This document shows, in pieces, positions 35,415-43,670 of a stretch of DNA of 64,000 nucleotides. The stretch's first letter is position 1. Each line of letters starts with the position of its first letter. The position numbers were made by a program, and so were the translations under genes. Source of the stretch: Bacillus atrophaeus (GTDB lineage Bacteria; Bacillota; Bacilli; Bacillales; Bacillaceae); contig NZ_LSBB01000001.1 of the NCBI RefSeq assembly GCF_001584335.1, positions 434,001-498,000 on the forward strand, given 5' to 3'. The notes below the pieces were generated by a model. That model was not told the origin of the DNA. It did no database searches and saw nothing but the letters and a program-made list of their open reading frames with translations.

Positions 35415-36161
35415 ATGGGAGAAACTACTAGTTTAAAAGAAATATTCATAACCTTGAAAAAACGCGTACTTTTCATCATCTCAATCACTGCGGCAGCAAC
35501 AGTTTTGAGCGGAGTCATCAGCTTCTATGCCCTCACGCCAGTCTACCAAAACTCAACACAGATTCTGGTCAACCAATCAAACAGCGAACAAAAAGAGGTT
35601 CAATATAATGAAGTGCAGACAAATCTGCAATTGATTAACACGTACAATGTCATCATAAAAAGCCCGGTTATATTAGATGATGTGATTAAAGAGATGAATC
35701 TCTCAATGTCATCCGGAGAACTGAATGAAAAAATCACTGTTTCCAGTGAGCAGGATTCCCAGGTGGTTAATATTACAGTAAAGGACGAGAATGCTGAATT
35801 GGCCGCTGATATCGCCAATAATGTCGCTTCTGTCTTTAAGGATAAAGTCACTTCCATCATGAATGTGGACAATGTAAGCATTCTTTCCAAAGCGGAAGTT
35901 TCAGCCAATCCGTCTCCCGTGGAACCAAGGCCTATGCTGAACATCGCCATTGCGTTTGTTGTCGGGTTAATGGGAGGAATCGCACTTGCCTTCCTGCTGG
36001 AATACTTGGACAATACCATTAAATCAGAAGACCAGCTCGAATCTTTGCTGGACATTCCGATACTGGGCACCGTTTCAACCATAGAAAACAGGCTGAATGC
36101 AAACAAACATGTCAACGGGATTCAATCTGATAAAGGAGGGAGCGGACGTTTTGGCGCGTAA
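35415..36161 (+). CDS. tkmA: Tyrosine-kinase membrane modulator TkmA (Wzz-like)
   Basis: A 248-residue Wzz/GumC-type adaptor with two membrane segments (about 19-38 and 174-196) bracketing an extracellular domain. The proline-rich VEPRPMLNIAIAF precedes helix 2. Its cytoplasmic C-terminus activates the kinase encoded next (PtkA). ATG 35415 follows TGGAGG. The ptkA start lies inside the last codons of this gene. Together with ptpZ and ugd it forms the B. subtilis ywqCDEF module. Confidence 0.92.
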   Translation: MGETTSLKEIFITLKKRVLFIISITAAATVLSGVISFYALTPVYQNSTQILVNQSNSEQKEVQYNEVQTNLQLINTYNVIIKSPVILDDVIKEMNLSMSSGELNEKITVSSEQDSQVVNITVKDENAELAADIANNVASVFKDKVTSIMNVDNVSILSKAEVSANPSPVEPRPMLNIAIAFVVGLMGGIALAFLLEYLDNTIKSEDQLESLLDIPILGTVSTIENRLNANKHVNGIQSDKGGSGRFGA

Positions 36162-36846
36162 AAAAACACTACGTTCTCTGATGAGCATAAGAAATATCAT
36201 TACGATGACAGAGCCAAAATCGTTGAACTCAGAGCAGTACAGAACAATTCGAACAAATATTGAATATTCATCAATAGACAGCCAGGTGAAGTCGCTGATC
36301 ATCACATCAGCCGGTCCGGGAGAAGGAAAATCGACGACGGCTGCCAATCTCGCTGTTGTCTTCGCCCAACAGGGAAAAAAAGTTCTTTTAGTTGACGCAG
36401 ATTTACGTAAACCGACCGTACACTTCACATTCAGGCTAGATAATGCGGACGGGTTAACATCTATTTTGTTAAAACAAATCTCATTTGAACAGGCTGTGCA
36501 CCCTTCCGAAGAGAACAATCTGGATATATTGACGAGCGGTCCCATCCCGCCGAACCCGGCAGAGCTGCTGTCTTCAAAAGGAATGGAAGACCTGCTGGAA
36601 AACATATATGAATGCTATGACATGGTTATTTTTGATACACCGCCTCTATTAGCGGTGGCAGATCCGCAAATCTTAGGAAACTATGTCGATGGTTCAATCA
36701 TGGTGGTTTCGAGCGGAAAAACTGATAAAGAAAAAGCGGCAAAAGCAAAAGAGGTGCTGGCAACATGCAAAAGCAAGCTGCTTGGAGCGGTGATGAACGG
36801 AAAGAAAATAACAAAGAATTCGTACTACGCCTACTATGGTAACTGA
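36151..36846 (+). CDS. ptkA: BY-type protein tyrosine kinase PtkA
   Basis: A 231-residue bacterial tyrosine kinase. Walker A is SAGPGEGKSTTAANLA (GPGEGKST 55-62), Walker A' LLVDADLRKP (about 79-88), Walker B VIFDTPPLL, and the C-terminal tyrosine cluster NSYYAYYGN (Tyr225, 226, 228, 229) is the autophosphorylation site. It phosphorylates Ugd, SSB and other proteins in B. subtilis when bound to TkmA. It starts at TTG 36151 with AAGGAGGGA upstream, overlapping the end of tkmA by 11 bases. The longer frame from 36097 is tkmA overlap. Confidence 0.93.
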   Translation: MARKKTLRSLMSIRNIITMTEPKSLNSEQYRTIRTNIEYSSIDSQVKSLIITSAGPGEGKSTTAANLAVVFAQQGKKVLLVDADLRKPTVHFTFRLDNADGLTSILLKQISFEQAVHPSEENNLDILTSGPIPPNPAELLSSKGMEDLLENIYECYDMVIFDTPPLLAVADPQILGNYVDGSIMVVSSGKTDKEKAAKAKEVLATCKSKLLGAVMNGKKITKNSYYAYYGN

Positions 36847-36943
36847 TCATTCAGCATAAAGAATAAAAATAAATAGCGTGCGCTGCCCGTTATTTATTTT
36901 TGGGGTAACAGTAGGTCTAATATCCTATTAGGAGGACATTCGC

Positions 36944-37714
36944 ATGGTTGATATCCATTGTCACATCCTCCCGTCAATGGATGATGGGGCAAAGCAATAT
37001 TCAGAAAGCTTAGAGATGGCGAGAGCGGCGTCCAGTCAAGGAATCTCCACAATCATTGCAACACCGCATCATAAAAACGGCAAATATGAAAACGATCCAC
37101 AGGCAGTCAGACAAGCAGTCGGGCATTTGAACGAGCTTTTAATAAGGGAACAAGTGCCGCTGAACGTCCTGCCGGGCCAAGAAATCAGATTATACGGAGA
37201 GTTGGCGGAGGACATGACGGCACATCGGCTTCTTTCGCTGAACGATACGAAATATATTTTAATTGAGTTTCCATCAGAGCAAGTACCCAGATATGCCGAA
37301 CAGCTTTTTTATGATTTGCAGGTAAAGGGTTATATCCCTGTCATCGCCCACCCCGAACGAAATAGAGAAATTCACGAAAACCCGTCCTTGCTGCATAACC
37401 TTGTGAAAAAAGGCGCGGCAGCCCAAATTACAGCCGGCAGTCTTACGGGGGCTTTTGGGAAACGGATAAAGAATTTCTCGCTTCAGCTGGCAGAAGCACA
37501 CTTGGTTCATTTCATAGCGTCAGATGCGCATAATTTGAAAGCCAGAGATTTTCGGTATCAGGACGGGCTCGATGTTCTTCGTGAAAAATTAGGCGCTGAG
37601 TACACATATATGATGACGGAAAATGCTGAGCTGCTGCTCCAAAACAAAACGATATACAAAGAAACCCCGGTACATGTTAAACGAAGGCATTTTTTAGGAT
37701 TGTTTTCGTTGTGA
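36944..37714 (+). CDS. ptpZ: PHP-type protein tyrosine phosphatase PtpZ
   Basis: A 256-residue PHP-domain phosphatase (CpsB/YwqE type). Metal-binding motifs are MVDIHCHILPSMDDGA at the start, IIATPHH, PGQEIRLY, VIAHPERN and FIASDAH. It dephosphorylates the tyrosine residues of PtkA and its substrates. It starts at ATG 36944 behind AGGAGGA, 97 bases after ptkA. Confidence 0.93.
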   Translation: MVDIHCHILPSMDDGAKQYSESLEMARAASSQGISTIIATPHHKNGKYENDPQAVRQAVGHLNELLIREQVPLNVLPGQEIRLYGELAEDMTAHRLLSLNDTKYILIEFPSEQVPRYAEQLFYDLQVKGYIPVIAHPERNREIHENPSLLHNLVKKGAAAQITAGSLTGAFGKRIKNFSLQLAEAHLVHFIASDAHNLKARDFRYQDGLDVLREKLGAEYTYMMTENAELLLQNKTIYKETPVHVKRRHFLGLFSL

Positions 37715-37774
37715 AAAAGTGATACCGCGAGAAAAACAGGAGGGGGACACAGGCAGCATATTACGGTGAAGGCT

Positions 37775-38009
37775 GTCGTGCCGTTAGCCGGACGATATTG
37801 GATGCTTGAGGTAATGGGCTCCGTTCTGGGTCTCACTGTTAAGCGCATTGTTTATCGGGGTGGCGATTTTAATTAAGCTGGAAGATCCGAAAGGGCCTGT
37901 TATTTTCACACAAGACGAAGTGACTGGGGGCGGCGATCATGTGACCATCGCCAGCGGGGTGAAGTTGATCACGCATGATGGAGGGCATGAATCCTCAGGG
38001 TTTAAATGA
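37775..38009 (+). pseudogene. Remnant of a polysaccharide gene pair: sugar transferase and hexapeptide acetyltransferase
   Basis: Between ptpZ and ugd a short stretch still encodes VMGSVLGL in one frame and, after a shift near 37840, LLSALFIGVAILIKLEDPKG and PVIFTQ in another. That is the hallmark N-terminal membrane/catalytic region of undecaprenyl-phosphate sugar transferases. The same frame then passes into GDHVTIASGVKLITHDGG, a left-handed beta-helix (hexapeptide) acetyltransferase motif, and stops at 38007-38009. Two unrelated enzymes joined within 65 codons with a frameshift can only be a deletion remnant. An old GGAGGGGG ribosome site remains at about 37740. Confidence 0.75.
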
Positions 38010-38113
38010 AGAAACACTATATTCTTATTCTTGTTGCGGAATTCATGATAGGATTTTTTCATAAGATAATAGCATAAGCTGTAAAACAGCAATTGAACTG
38101 GTGGAGGGAAACA

Positions 38114-39430
38114 ATGAAAATAACAGTGATCGGCACAGGCTACGTCGGGCTTGTGACAGGTGTTTCTCTTTCTGAAATCGGCCACCAAGTGACGTGTATT
38201 GATATTGACACACGGAAGGTCGAGGAAATGAGGAAAGGAATTTCGCCTATTTTTGAGCCCGGACTTGAAGAAATGATGAAGAAAAATATAGCGGAAAAAC
38301 GGCTGAGCTTTGAAACAAGCTACAAAAAAGGACTGTCCCAGTCGGAAATCATATTTATAGCCGTCGGCACACCGCAAAAAAACGACGGTCATAGCAATCT
38401 TGAATATATTGAAAAAGCGGCCGCAAGTATTGCCGAGCATGTGAAACAAGATGCCATTGTGGTTACGAAAAGCACAGTGCCTGTCGGAACAAATGATGAT
38501 ATAAAGAAACTGATAGAGGAACACCTTGTATCCCCCGTGAATATTTCAATCGCTTCCAATCCGGAGTTTTTGCGCGAGGGCTCGGCGATAAAAGATACGT
38601 TCCACGGAGACCGTATCGTGGTCGGAGCTGACGATGATCAGACCGCTGAAACGCTGGAGCAGGTATTTCTCCCGTTTGGCGTTCCGATTTATAAAACGGA
38701 TATCAGAAGTGCGGAAATGATTAAATATGCGTCTAATGCTTTCTTGGCAACGAAGATCAGCTTCATTAATGAAATATCAAATATTTGTGAGAAAGTTGGC
38801 GCTGATATTGAATCTGTCGCCTGCGGAATGGGCCAGGACAAACGAATCGGAAGCCAGTTTTTGAGAGCGGGCATCGGATATGGCGGTTCTTGTTTTCCGA
38901 AAGACACAAACGCCCTAGTTCAAATTGCCGGAAATGTAGAGCATGACTTTGAAATTCTGAAATCGGTCATCAAAGTCAACAACAACCAGCAGGAGATGCT
39001 TGTTGATAAGGTGCTGAATCGTCTCGGCGGGGTAACGGGCAAAACGATTGCTCTTTTAGGGCTTTCCTTTAAGCCGAATACGGATGACATGAGAGACGCA
39101 CCGTCCATTGTTATTGCTAACCGATTGGCTACGCTTGACGCCAATATCAAAGCATATGATCCGATTGCCGTCAGCCATGCGAAACGGCTGCTTCCTGAGG
39201 CGGTGACCTATACGAAAACCATAGAAGAGGCTGTAAAAGACGCGGATGCGGTAATGATTTTAACGGATTGGGAAGAGATTAAGCAATTTTCTTTATCAAC
39301 TTACAAGGATGTAATGAAAGAAGCGATTATATTTGACGGCCGGAATTGCCATGAGCTGGACGAAGCGGTCAAGGCCGGTGTGGAATATGTATCAGTGGGG
39401 AGAAAGACGGTTGTTCCCAAGACAAAGTGA
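38114..39430 (+). CDS. ywqF: UDP-glucose 6-dehydrogenase (Ugd/YwqF)
   Basis: A 438-residue UDP-sugar dehydrogenase that oxidises UDP-glucose to UDP-glucuronate. The NAD motif VIGTGYVGLVTGVSL starts the protein; SNPEFLREGSAI, ASNAFLATKISFINE and GIGYGGSCFPKDTNAL (with the catalytic Cys) follow, then the C-terminal LGLSFKPNTDDMRDAPS. ATG 38114 is used because GGTGGAGGG precedes it. In B. subtilis it is phosphorylated by PtkA, which fits the neighbourhood. Confidence 0.93.
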   Translation: MKITVIGTGYVGLVTGVSLSEIGHQVTCIDIDTRKVEEMRKGISPIFEPGLEEMMKKNIAEKRLSFETSYKKGLSQSEIIFIAVGTPQKNDGHSNLEYIEKAAASIAEHVKQDAIVVTKSTVPVGTNDDIKKLIEEHLVSPVNISIASNPEFLREGSAIKDTFHGDRIVVGADDDQTAETLEQVFLPFGVPIYKTDIRSAEMIKYASNAFLATKISFINEISNICEKVGADIESVACGMGQDKRIGSQFLRAGIGYGGSCFPKDTNALVQIAGNVEHDFEILKSVIKVNNNQQEMLVDKVLNRLGGVTGKTIALLGLSFKPNTDDMRDAPSIVIANRLATLDANIKAYDPIAVSHAKRLLPEAVTYTKTIEEAVKDADAVMILTDWEEIKQFSLSTYKDVMKEAIIFDGRNCHELDEAVKAGVEYVSVGRKTVVPKTK

Positions 39431-39472
39431 AAGTGAGACTGGCAGCTTGCGGTCCCACTTTCTTTTTTTTGC
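39427..39472 (+). terminator. Terminator of ywqF
   Basis: GAAAGTGAGAC pairs with GTCCCACTTTC with one mismatch, then eight T residues. Confidence 0.85.
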
Positions 39473-39518
39473 GGCTATGAATCGTTTTATATCATTGAGA
39501 TTGCTGCTGCAATCGGGT

Positions 39519-39782
39519 TCATTCCGGAATCAGTTTGTAAATCAGCCAAGTAATCGCCCCGCAGATAAATGTAATAAGGGGAAAGATGATCAGCCAACTG
39601 ATTAATTGAGAATCCCCCGACCCGGCGGTATACATAAACAAGAGCAATATCAAAAAAACAGTGAGCGGCATTGACCAAAGACTGTGCTTTTTGAATATCA
39701 GAGTGCCGAAGATTCCGAATACAATGGCGGAGAGAAATGGAAAAACAATGAAAAACATCATCATAGGACTGAAAATGCTCAT
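39519..39782 (-). CDS. Small three-helix membrane protein (DUF2651-like)
   Basis: An 87-residue protein with three hydrophobic segments (about 7-30, 37-52, 58-82) and no soluble domain; the short loops FKKHSLWSM and AGSGDSQLIS separate them. It resembles the DUF2651 family of Bacillus membrane proteins, with no known function. Start ATG 39782 follows GAGGT. It takes the place where B. subtilis has ywqG. Confidence 0.55.
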   Translation of the reverse strand: MSIFSPMMMFFIVFPFLSAIVFGIFGTLIFKKHSLWSMPLTVFLILLLFMYTAGSGDSQLISWLIIFPLITFICGAITWLIYKLIPE

Positions 39783-39816
39783 TCGTTGACCTCATTTCAA
39801 TGAATGATATTCAATT

Positions 39817-39845
39817 ATTATATGAAAATACCCATTTTTTTCAAA
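39817..39845 (-). promoter_or_regulatory. Promoter of the 87-residue membrane protein
   Basis: On the minus strand TTTGAA, 17 bases, TATAAT. The -35 lies in a hairpin with arms ACCCATTT/AAATGGGT. Confidence 0.55.
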
Positions 39846-40029
39846 TGGGTAAGAACTAATAGACAAAAGAGACTGGCCGTCTCTCATGATCCCTCTGTTT
39901 TTATTGTCAAGCGCCTTTTGTACCGCGACTTTCACCCTTTTTATAAATGTTCTCTGTCTGTTTCGGGATATCAAGTGGAAAAACAAGTCTTTATACCTTG
40001 TTTTTAGGCTGTTTTTGAGCATATAAGCT

Positions 40030-40051
40030 GGGTAAAATAAGCATTTTACCC
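40030..40051. repeat. Perfect inverted repeat upstream of the LXG operon
   Basis: GGGTAAAAT-AAGC-ATTTTACCC, nine perfect pairs. It lies upstream of the TATAAT at 40082-40087 and could be an operator or the 3' end of a transcript. Confidence 0.5.
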
Positions 40052-40105
40052 TATTTAAGCAGCCTTGTAACTATTTTAAAATATAATATATGGAAATAAA
40101 ACGTG

Positions 40106-40144
40106 AAAAAGCCTATCATCACAAAGCATTCCGTAAGGCTTTTT
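40106..40144 (+). terminator. Terminator-like hairpin in the leader of the ywqH operon
   Basis: AAAAAGCCT pairs perfectly with AGGCTTTTT around a 21-base loop. It is located between a TATAAT (40082-40087) and the ywqH ribosome site. The T-run follows the stem, so the element could cut short the operon mRNA (attenuation), or mark an upstream transcript end. Confidence 0.5.
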
Positions 40145-40165
40145 GAGTATGAAGAGGTGATGCAG

Positions 40166-40588
40166 ATGAGTTATGCAAGCTATTTAGCTGATATCAAAAG
40201 TTCGCTTAATGGAAAAATTTCCGATGTAGAAGACAAGATTGAAAAGCTGAAAAAAGCAAAAAAGGATATAGACACGCTGCAAGAAGAAGCAATTACTGAA
40301 ATTAAGGAAATTGTAAAACCGGAATTGGGACAGCACTGGAAAGGAACAAAAGCGGATGATTTTGATAAGGGAAGAGAAGATGCCAAGTCGGAAGCATCCA
40401 AGATTGTGAATAATAAATATAACGAGTATATGTCTTCGATACAGATGAAGGTTGTGGGACTTGAAGCGGATAAACTTCTTTATACCGGAGAATTGTACGC
40501 AGCAAACCTTGCTGGCGAAACGCTTGCTAAGGGAGAAGAGTTCTTAGATGAAGCAGCCAAACAAATAAATAAACTGAAATGGTGGTGA
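40166..40588 (+). CDS. ywqH: LXG-operon partner protein YwqH (DUF5082)
   Basis: A 140-residue coiled-coil protein starting MSYASYLADIKSSLNG at ATG 40166 behind GAGGTGA. KISDVEDKIEKLKKAKKDIDTL is a heptad repeat and HWKGTKADDFDKGRE is a WxG-like turn. Such small helical proteins are encoded in front of LXG toxins and act as targeting partners for the type VII secretion system. It ends QINKLKWW. First gene of ywqH-ywqI-ywqJ-immunity, with a nine-base gap to ywqI. Confidence 0.88.
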   Translation: MSYASYLADIKSSLNGKISDVEDKIEKLKKAKKDIDTLQEEAITEIKEIVKPELGQHWKGTKADDFDKGREDAKSEASKIVNNKYNEYMSSIQMKVVGLEADKLLYTGELYAANLAGETLAKGEEFLDEAAKQINKLKWW

Positions 40589-40597
40589 TTCTTTCTC

Positions 40598-40858
40598 ATG
40601 TCTGAAATTAAGCTGAAGTACGATACAGTGATCAAAACATTGGAGTCTGTCAAAGATGCGCTGGCCGATGTGACAATCGGTGCCGCCGGCTCCAATGGGA
40701 AAAACAAACTCGACTATACGTCAAAGTACGATGAACGAGAAGAAAACATCCGTACCATGCTCGGAGATTACAAGAAAGCGGTGCACAAAAACATCGAGGA
40801 TACGAAAGACAATGTTGATTCACTCAAGGAACAAGACGAGGCGATAGCCGTAAAATAG
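40598..40858 (+). CDS. ywqI: LXG-operon partner protein YwqI (DUF5344)
   Basis: An 86-residue helical, WXG100-sized protein (MSEIKLKYDTVIKTLESVKD ...) with the central SNGKNKLDYTSKYDEREENIRTM. It lacks membrane segments. By analogy with other LXG loci it binds the toxin's N-terminal helical domain for export. Ribosome site GGTGGTGATT; 18 bases separate it from ywqJ. Confidence 0.85.
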   Translation: MSEIKLKYDTVIKTLESVKDALADVTIGAAGSNGKNKLDYTSKYDEREENIRTMLGDYKKAVHKNIEDTKDNVDSLKEQDEAIAVK

Positions 40859-40876
40859 CATAGAAAGGGCAGTGCG

Positions 40877-42742
40877 ATGAGCAAAGTATTTGAATCACAA
40901 TCTTTAATAGATGAAGCGGAGAAGAGAAAAAAGCAATATGAAACGTTTGAAGAGCAGCTGAACACGCTGAAAAAAGCGTTTCAAGGCGTTGCTGATTTAG
41001 GTGATGATTTTAAAGGAAAAGGCGCAGACAATATTAAAGATTTCTTTCAAGGACAAGCGGAAATCGTTGATAGCTGGCTGACGCTTGTCTCCTCTCAAAT
41101 TGCGTTTTTAAAAGGCATTTCAGGTGACATTAAAGATCAAGAACTCAGTGATTCTTATGTAGAGACTTCGTTTTTGGATCATGAGCTGCCTAACGGAGAT
41201 CTAAAAGCGTCAGAGATTGTCTCCGCCCACAAAGCGGAAATCGATTCCATTTTGTCAGGCATCAGTGATATTATCGATCTGGACATGTATTCGCTTGATC
41301 ATTACGCCGATAAGATGGACAATGCCCAGAAGGTCAGACGGGATACGATTACGGCAGTCGATCAACTTGATGAATCACTGACAACTGAATATCAGAATTT
41401 AGAATCTCTGGATAACGCAGTGCTCAGCAAGTATTCTGTTTTAATGCAGGCAACCAGCAACGGAAAAAGCGCAACCCCTATGTACTATGACAAAAAAGCC
41501 TTCCACAGCAATGAAGTCTATAAAAGCGTAATCGAAGTGGAGAAACAGGGAACGTCCTATATTGAGGCAAAAGAGCAGCAAGCCGAAGCAAGACGGCTTC
41601 AGGAAAAAGCAGAAAAAGAAGCGAACAAACCGTGGTACGAAAAAACATGGGATGGAATTTGCACCTTTACCGGTGAAGTCTCCGGCTATTATGATTATAA
41701 AAGAGCGACGGAAGGCGTTGACCCGGTTACCGGAGAAAAACTCTCCGCCGCAGAACGTGTGACAGCTGGAGCGATGGCCGCGGCTGGATTCATACCGGTC
41801 GTCGGCTGGGCAGGCCGCGCCTTCAAAGGCGGAAAAGCCATCTACAAAACCGGAAAAGCTGCGATCGCGGCAGAACACGCTTTGGACGCCTACAAAACAG
41901 GCAAATCCTTAGACATCCTCAAAATGTCAGAAATGGGCGCATACGGCCTTATTGCTTCAAACGGATTCTCAGAAGCTGTTACAGGACGGGATATGTTTGG
42001 GAATAAAGTGTCTGAGGAGAAGCGGAAGCAAGGAGCGCTGGAAGCGGCTTTAAGCTTAGTTGGCGCAGGTGCATTGGCGAAACACATTGACAAAGGCATC
42101 CCGCTTGCAACCCATACAAAAGTTCAAAAAGCAAATACAATCCTGGAAAAAGCAAAACAATTCAAAGTTCCAACAAACGTCCGGGTTTACGCAGAACGCC
42201 CAGTAACAACGAATGGCTTTACGTTCGGGTTTCCAACAGTTCGTGTCGATGTTGGGACGACTGCTGTGAAAGATCTTGGGATTGTGAAGATGGTGAGTAA
42301 TGGTGGTCGCAAGGGAAGTTCTCACAAGCCTAATATCTCTGAAAGTCACGATAAAGTAGCACATGGTGGGTATTATGGCCGTAAAGAACTGCGAACGATT
42401 CTTAATAATGCTTCGTTCACTCCGCATGGACATAAACATGTAAAAGCCAAAACACCTGAAGAAGCAAAACGCTTTAGTATGACAGGTGGAAAAGCTGCTC
42501 AGTACTTACCGGATGTTAATAATAAAGCTTTAGAAAAAGAAGCGCTTCTAAAAGGTCATATTATTGATAATGGAAATAATAATTATTACTTTATCTATGA
42601 TGCAGGAAAAACCATTGGCTATGATCTAGGTACACCAACAAGTTGGATCAGAGCTGAGTTTTCTGGTGGTGAATATCATGGTCATCCGATTGCTGGAAGT
42701 AGATTAGATAAGTATTTAAAACAACTCGGTGTAGATAAGTAA
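40877..42742 (+). CDS. ywqJ: LXG polymorphic toxin YwqJ with a different C-terminal toxin domain
   Basis: A 621-residue polymorphic toxin. The N-terminal 235 residues are the helical LXG export domain (FKGKGADNIKDFF). A pretoxin module follows (about 255-330) with KPWYEKTWDGICTFTGEVSG, VTGEKLSAAERV and IPVVGWAGRAFKGG. The toxin tip is about residues 470-621: HGGYYGRKELRTIL, HGHKHVKAKTPEEAKRF, GGKAAQYLPDV, YYFIYDAGKTIGYDLGTPTS and EFSGGEYHGHPIAG. No HxE/PCxxC cytidine-deaminase motif is seen, unlike the deaminase tip known for B. subtilis YwqJ. The final third also looks more AT-rich than the first. Probable target is RNA or DNA, but that is inference. Confidence 0.85.
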   Translation: MSKVFESQSLIDEAEKRKKQYETFEEQLNTLKKAFQGVADLGDDFKGKGADNIKDFFQGQAEIVDSWLTLVSSQIAFLKGISGDIKDQELSDSYVETSFLDHELPNGDLKASEIVSAHKAEIDSILSGISDIIDLDMYSLDHYADKMDNAQKVRRDTITAVDQLDESLTTEYQNLESLDNAVLSKYSVLMQATSNGKSATPMYYDKKAFHSNEVYKSVIEVEKQGTSYIEAKEQQAEARRLQEKAEKEANKPWYEKTWDGICTFTGEVSGYYDYKRATEGVDPVTGEKLSAAERVTAGAMAAAGFIPVVGWAGRAFKGGKAIYKTGKAAIAAEHALDAYKTGKSLDILKMSEMGAYGLIASNGFSEAVTGRDMFGNKVSEEKRKQGALEAALSLVGAGALAKHIDKGIPLATHTKVQKANTILEKAKQFKVPTNVRVYAERPVTTNGFTFGFPTVRVDVGTTAVKDLGIVKMVSNGGRKGSSHKPNISESHDKVAHGGYYGRKELRTILNNASFTPHGHKHVKAKTPEEAKRFSMTGGKAAQYLPDVNNKALEKEALLKGHIIDNGNNNYYFIYDAGKTIGYDLGTPTSWIRAEFSGGEYHGHPIAGSRLDKYLKQLGVDK

Positions 42743-42754
42743 TAGGAGGCTTTT

Positions 42755-43108
42755 ATGAGAAAGATAAAAAAAATGCCAGAAGTAAATTTACAAGCACTAA
42801 GAATTCCAAAAGGATGGACTATAAATCAAAATAGTTTTCGAGAAATTGATCCGAAAAATCTAGCTCCAGAAGATGAAAAGTGGTTGTTTTTTTCACAGGA
42901 TTTATTGCAATTAACATACTCTAGAAAGAACTATATGGTTGATTTAGGCTGGTATCCAGATGCAGATGCTGAGGGTAATTATCAACTAATCATGGTACAA
43001 GATGAGAATTGGGAACAGCCTGTTTATGAATTTCAGTCAGTTAGTCACATTGAAATAGTTAAAAATATAGAACTTATACTAAATCGAGTTGCAAATAATG
43101 AATTATAG
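42755..43108 (+). CDS. Probable immunity protein to the LXG toxin
   Basis: A 117-residue soluble, acidic protein 12 bases after ywqJ, with a good ribosome site (AGGAGG). Sequence landmarks are KIKKMPEVNLQALRIPKGWT, WLFFSQDLLQLTYSR, VDLGWYPDADAEGNYQLI and DENWEQPVYEFQS. It has no MORN-type repeats, so it is not YwqK, the immunity protein in B. subtilis. Gene order (toxin, then immunity) and low GC shared with the toxin tip indicate that the pair moved together. Immunity is inferred, not shown. Confidence 0.65.
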   Translation: MRKIKKMPEVNLQALRIPKGWTINQNSFREIDPKNLAPEDEKWLFFSQDLLQLTYSRKNYMVDLGWYPDADAEGNYQLIMVQDENWEQPVYEFQSVSHIEIVKNIELILNRVANNEL

Positions 43109-43146
43109 TGAAACATGTATTTAAAAATGCATTATTGAATAGCAAA

Positions 43147-43185
43147 ACAAAAAACTTGTGAACCTGAGTCGCAAGTTTTTTTGTT
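43147..43185 (+). terminator. Terminator of the LXG operon
   Basis: AAACTTGTGA pairs with TCGCAAGTTT (one mismatch), then a T-run. Confidence 0.75.
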
Positions 43186-43355
43186 GTAGAAAACCCAGAC
43201 CTCCAATTTATCTAAGGTAATGTATGAAATTAACCAGTATATACCATGTTTTATTTTATAAGAGCCTTAATAGTTACAGACAATAAATCAAAGGGAAATG
43301 GTCCTTGTCATGTTACATTCCTCCGAACAAGAAAATTAGTTCCTATATATCTGGC

Positions 43356-43670
43356 TTAAGTATACAGACGGGGACACTCAGTGACTCTTTTGAACACTCT
43401 GCTGAAATAATAAGGATTAGAAAATCCTAACTTGTTGCTTACTTCGGTTATGTTTTTATTGCTTTTTTTGAAAATATCAATCGCCTGTTCAATCAGCAGT
43501 TCATTTTTGTATGCTGTGATGCTTTTTCCGGTTTGTTTTCTGAAAAGGGTGGAAAGGTAGGCATAGTTCATGCCTAAAGCGTTTTCAATATCTTTGCTGG
43601 CCAACTTTTTATTTTTGTCCTGATGGAGTGATTCAATGATTTGGCTAATGATTCGGGAGGATACAGCTGG
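43356..43670 (-). pseudogene. C-terminal fragment of an AraC-family regulator
   Basis: The minus strand encodes IISQIIESLHQDKNKKLASK, DIENALGMNYAYLSTLFRKQ TGKSITAYKNELLIEQA, then NITEVSNKLGFSNPYYFSRVFKRVTECPRLYT: both helix-turn-helix motifs of an AraC-type domain. The open frame begins abruptly after a stop at 43671-43673, with no start codon region, ribosome site or N-terminal sensor domain. The last residues after VFKRVT also look degraded. It is a truncated remnant facing a glycosidase remnant; such pairs commonly form sugar-utilisation loci. Confidence 0.75.

Noticed and set aside
39792..40022. 76-codon minus-strand frame near the hairpins before ywqH
   Set aside because: It covers promoter and hairpin elements of neighbouring genes and lacks a ribosome site.
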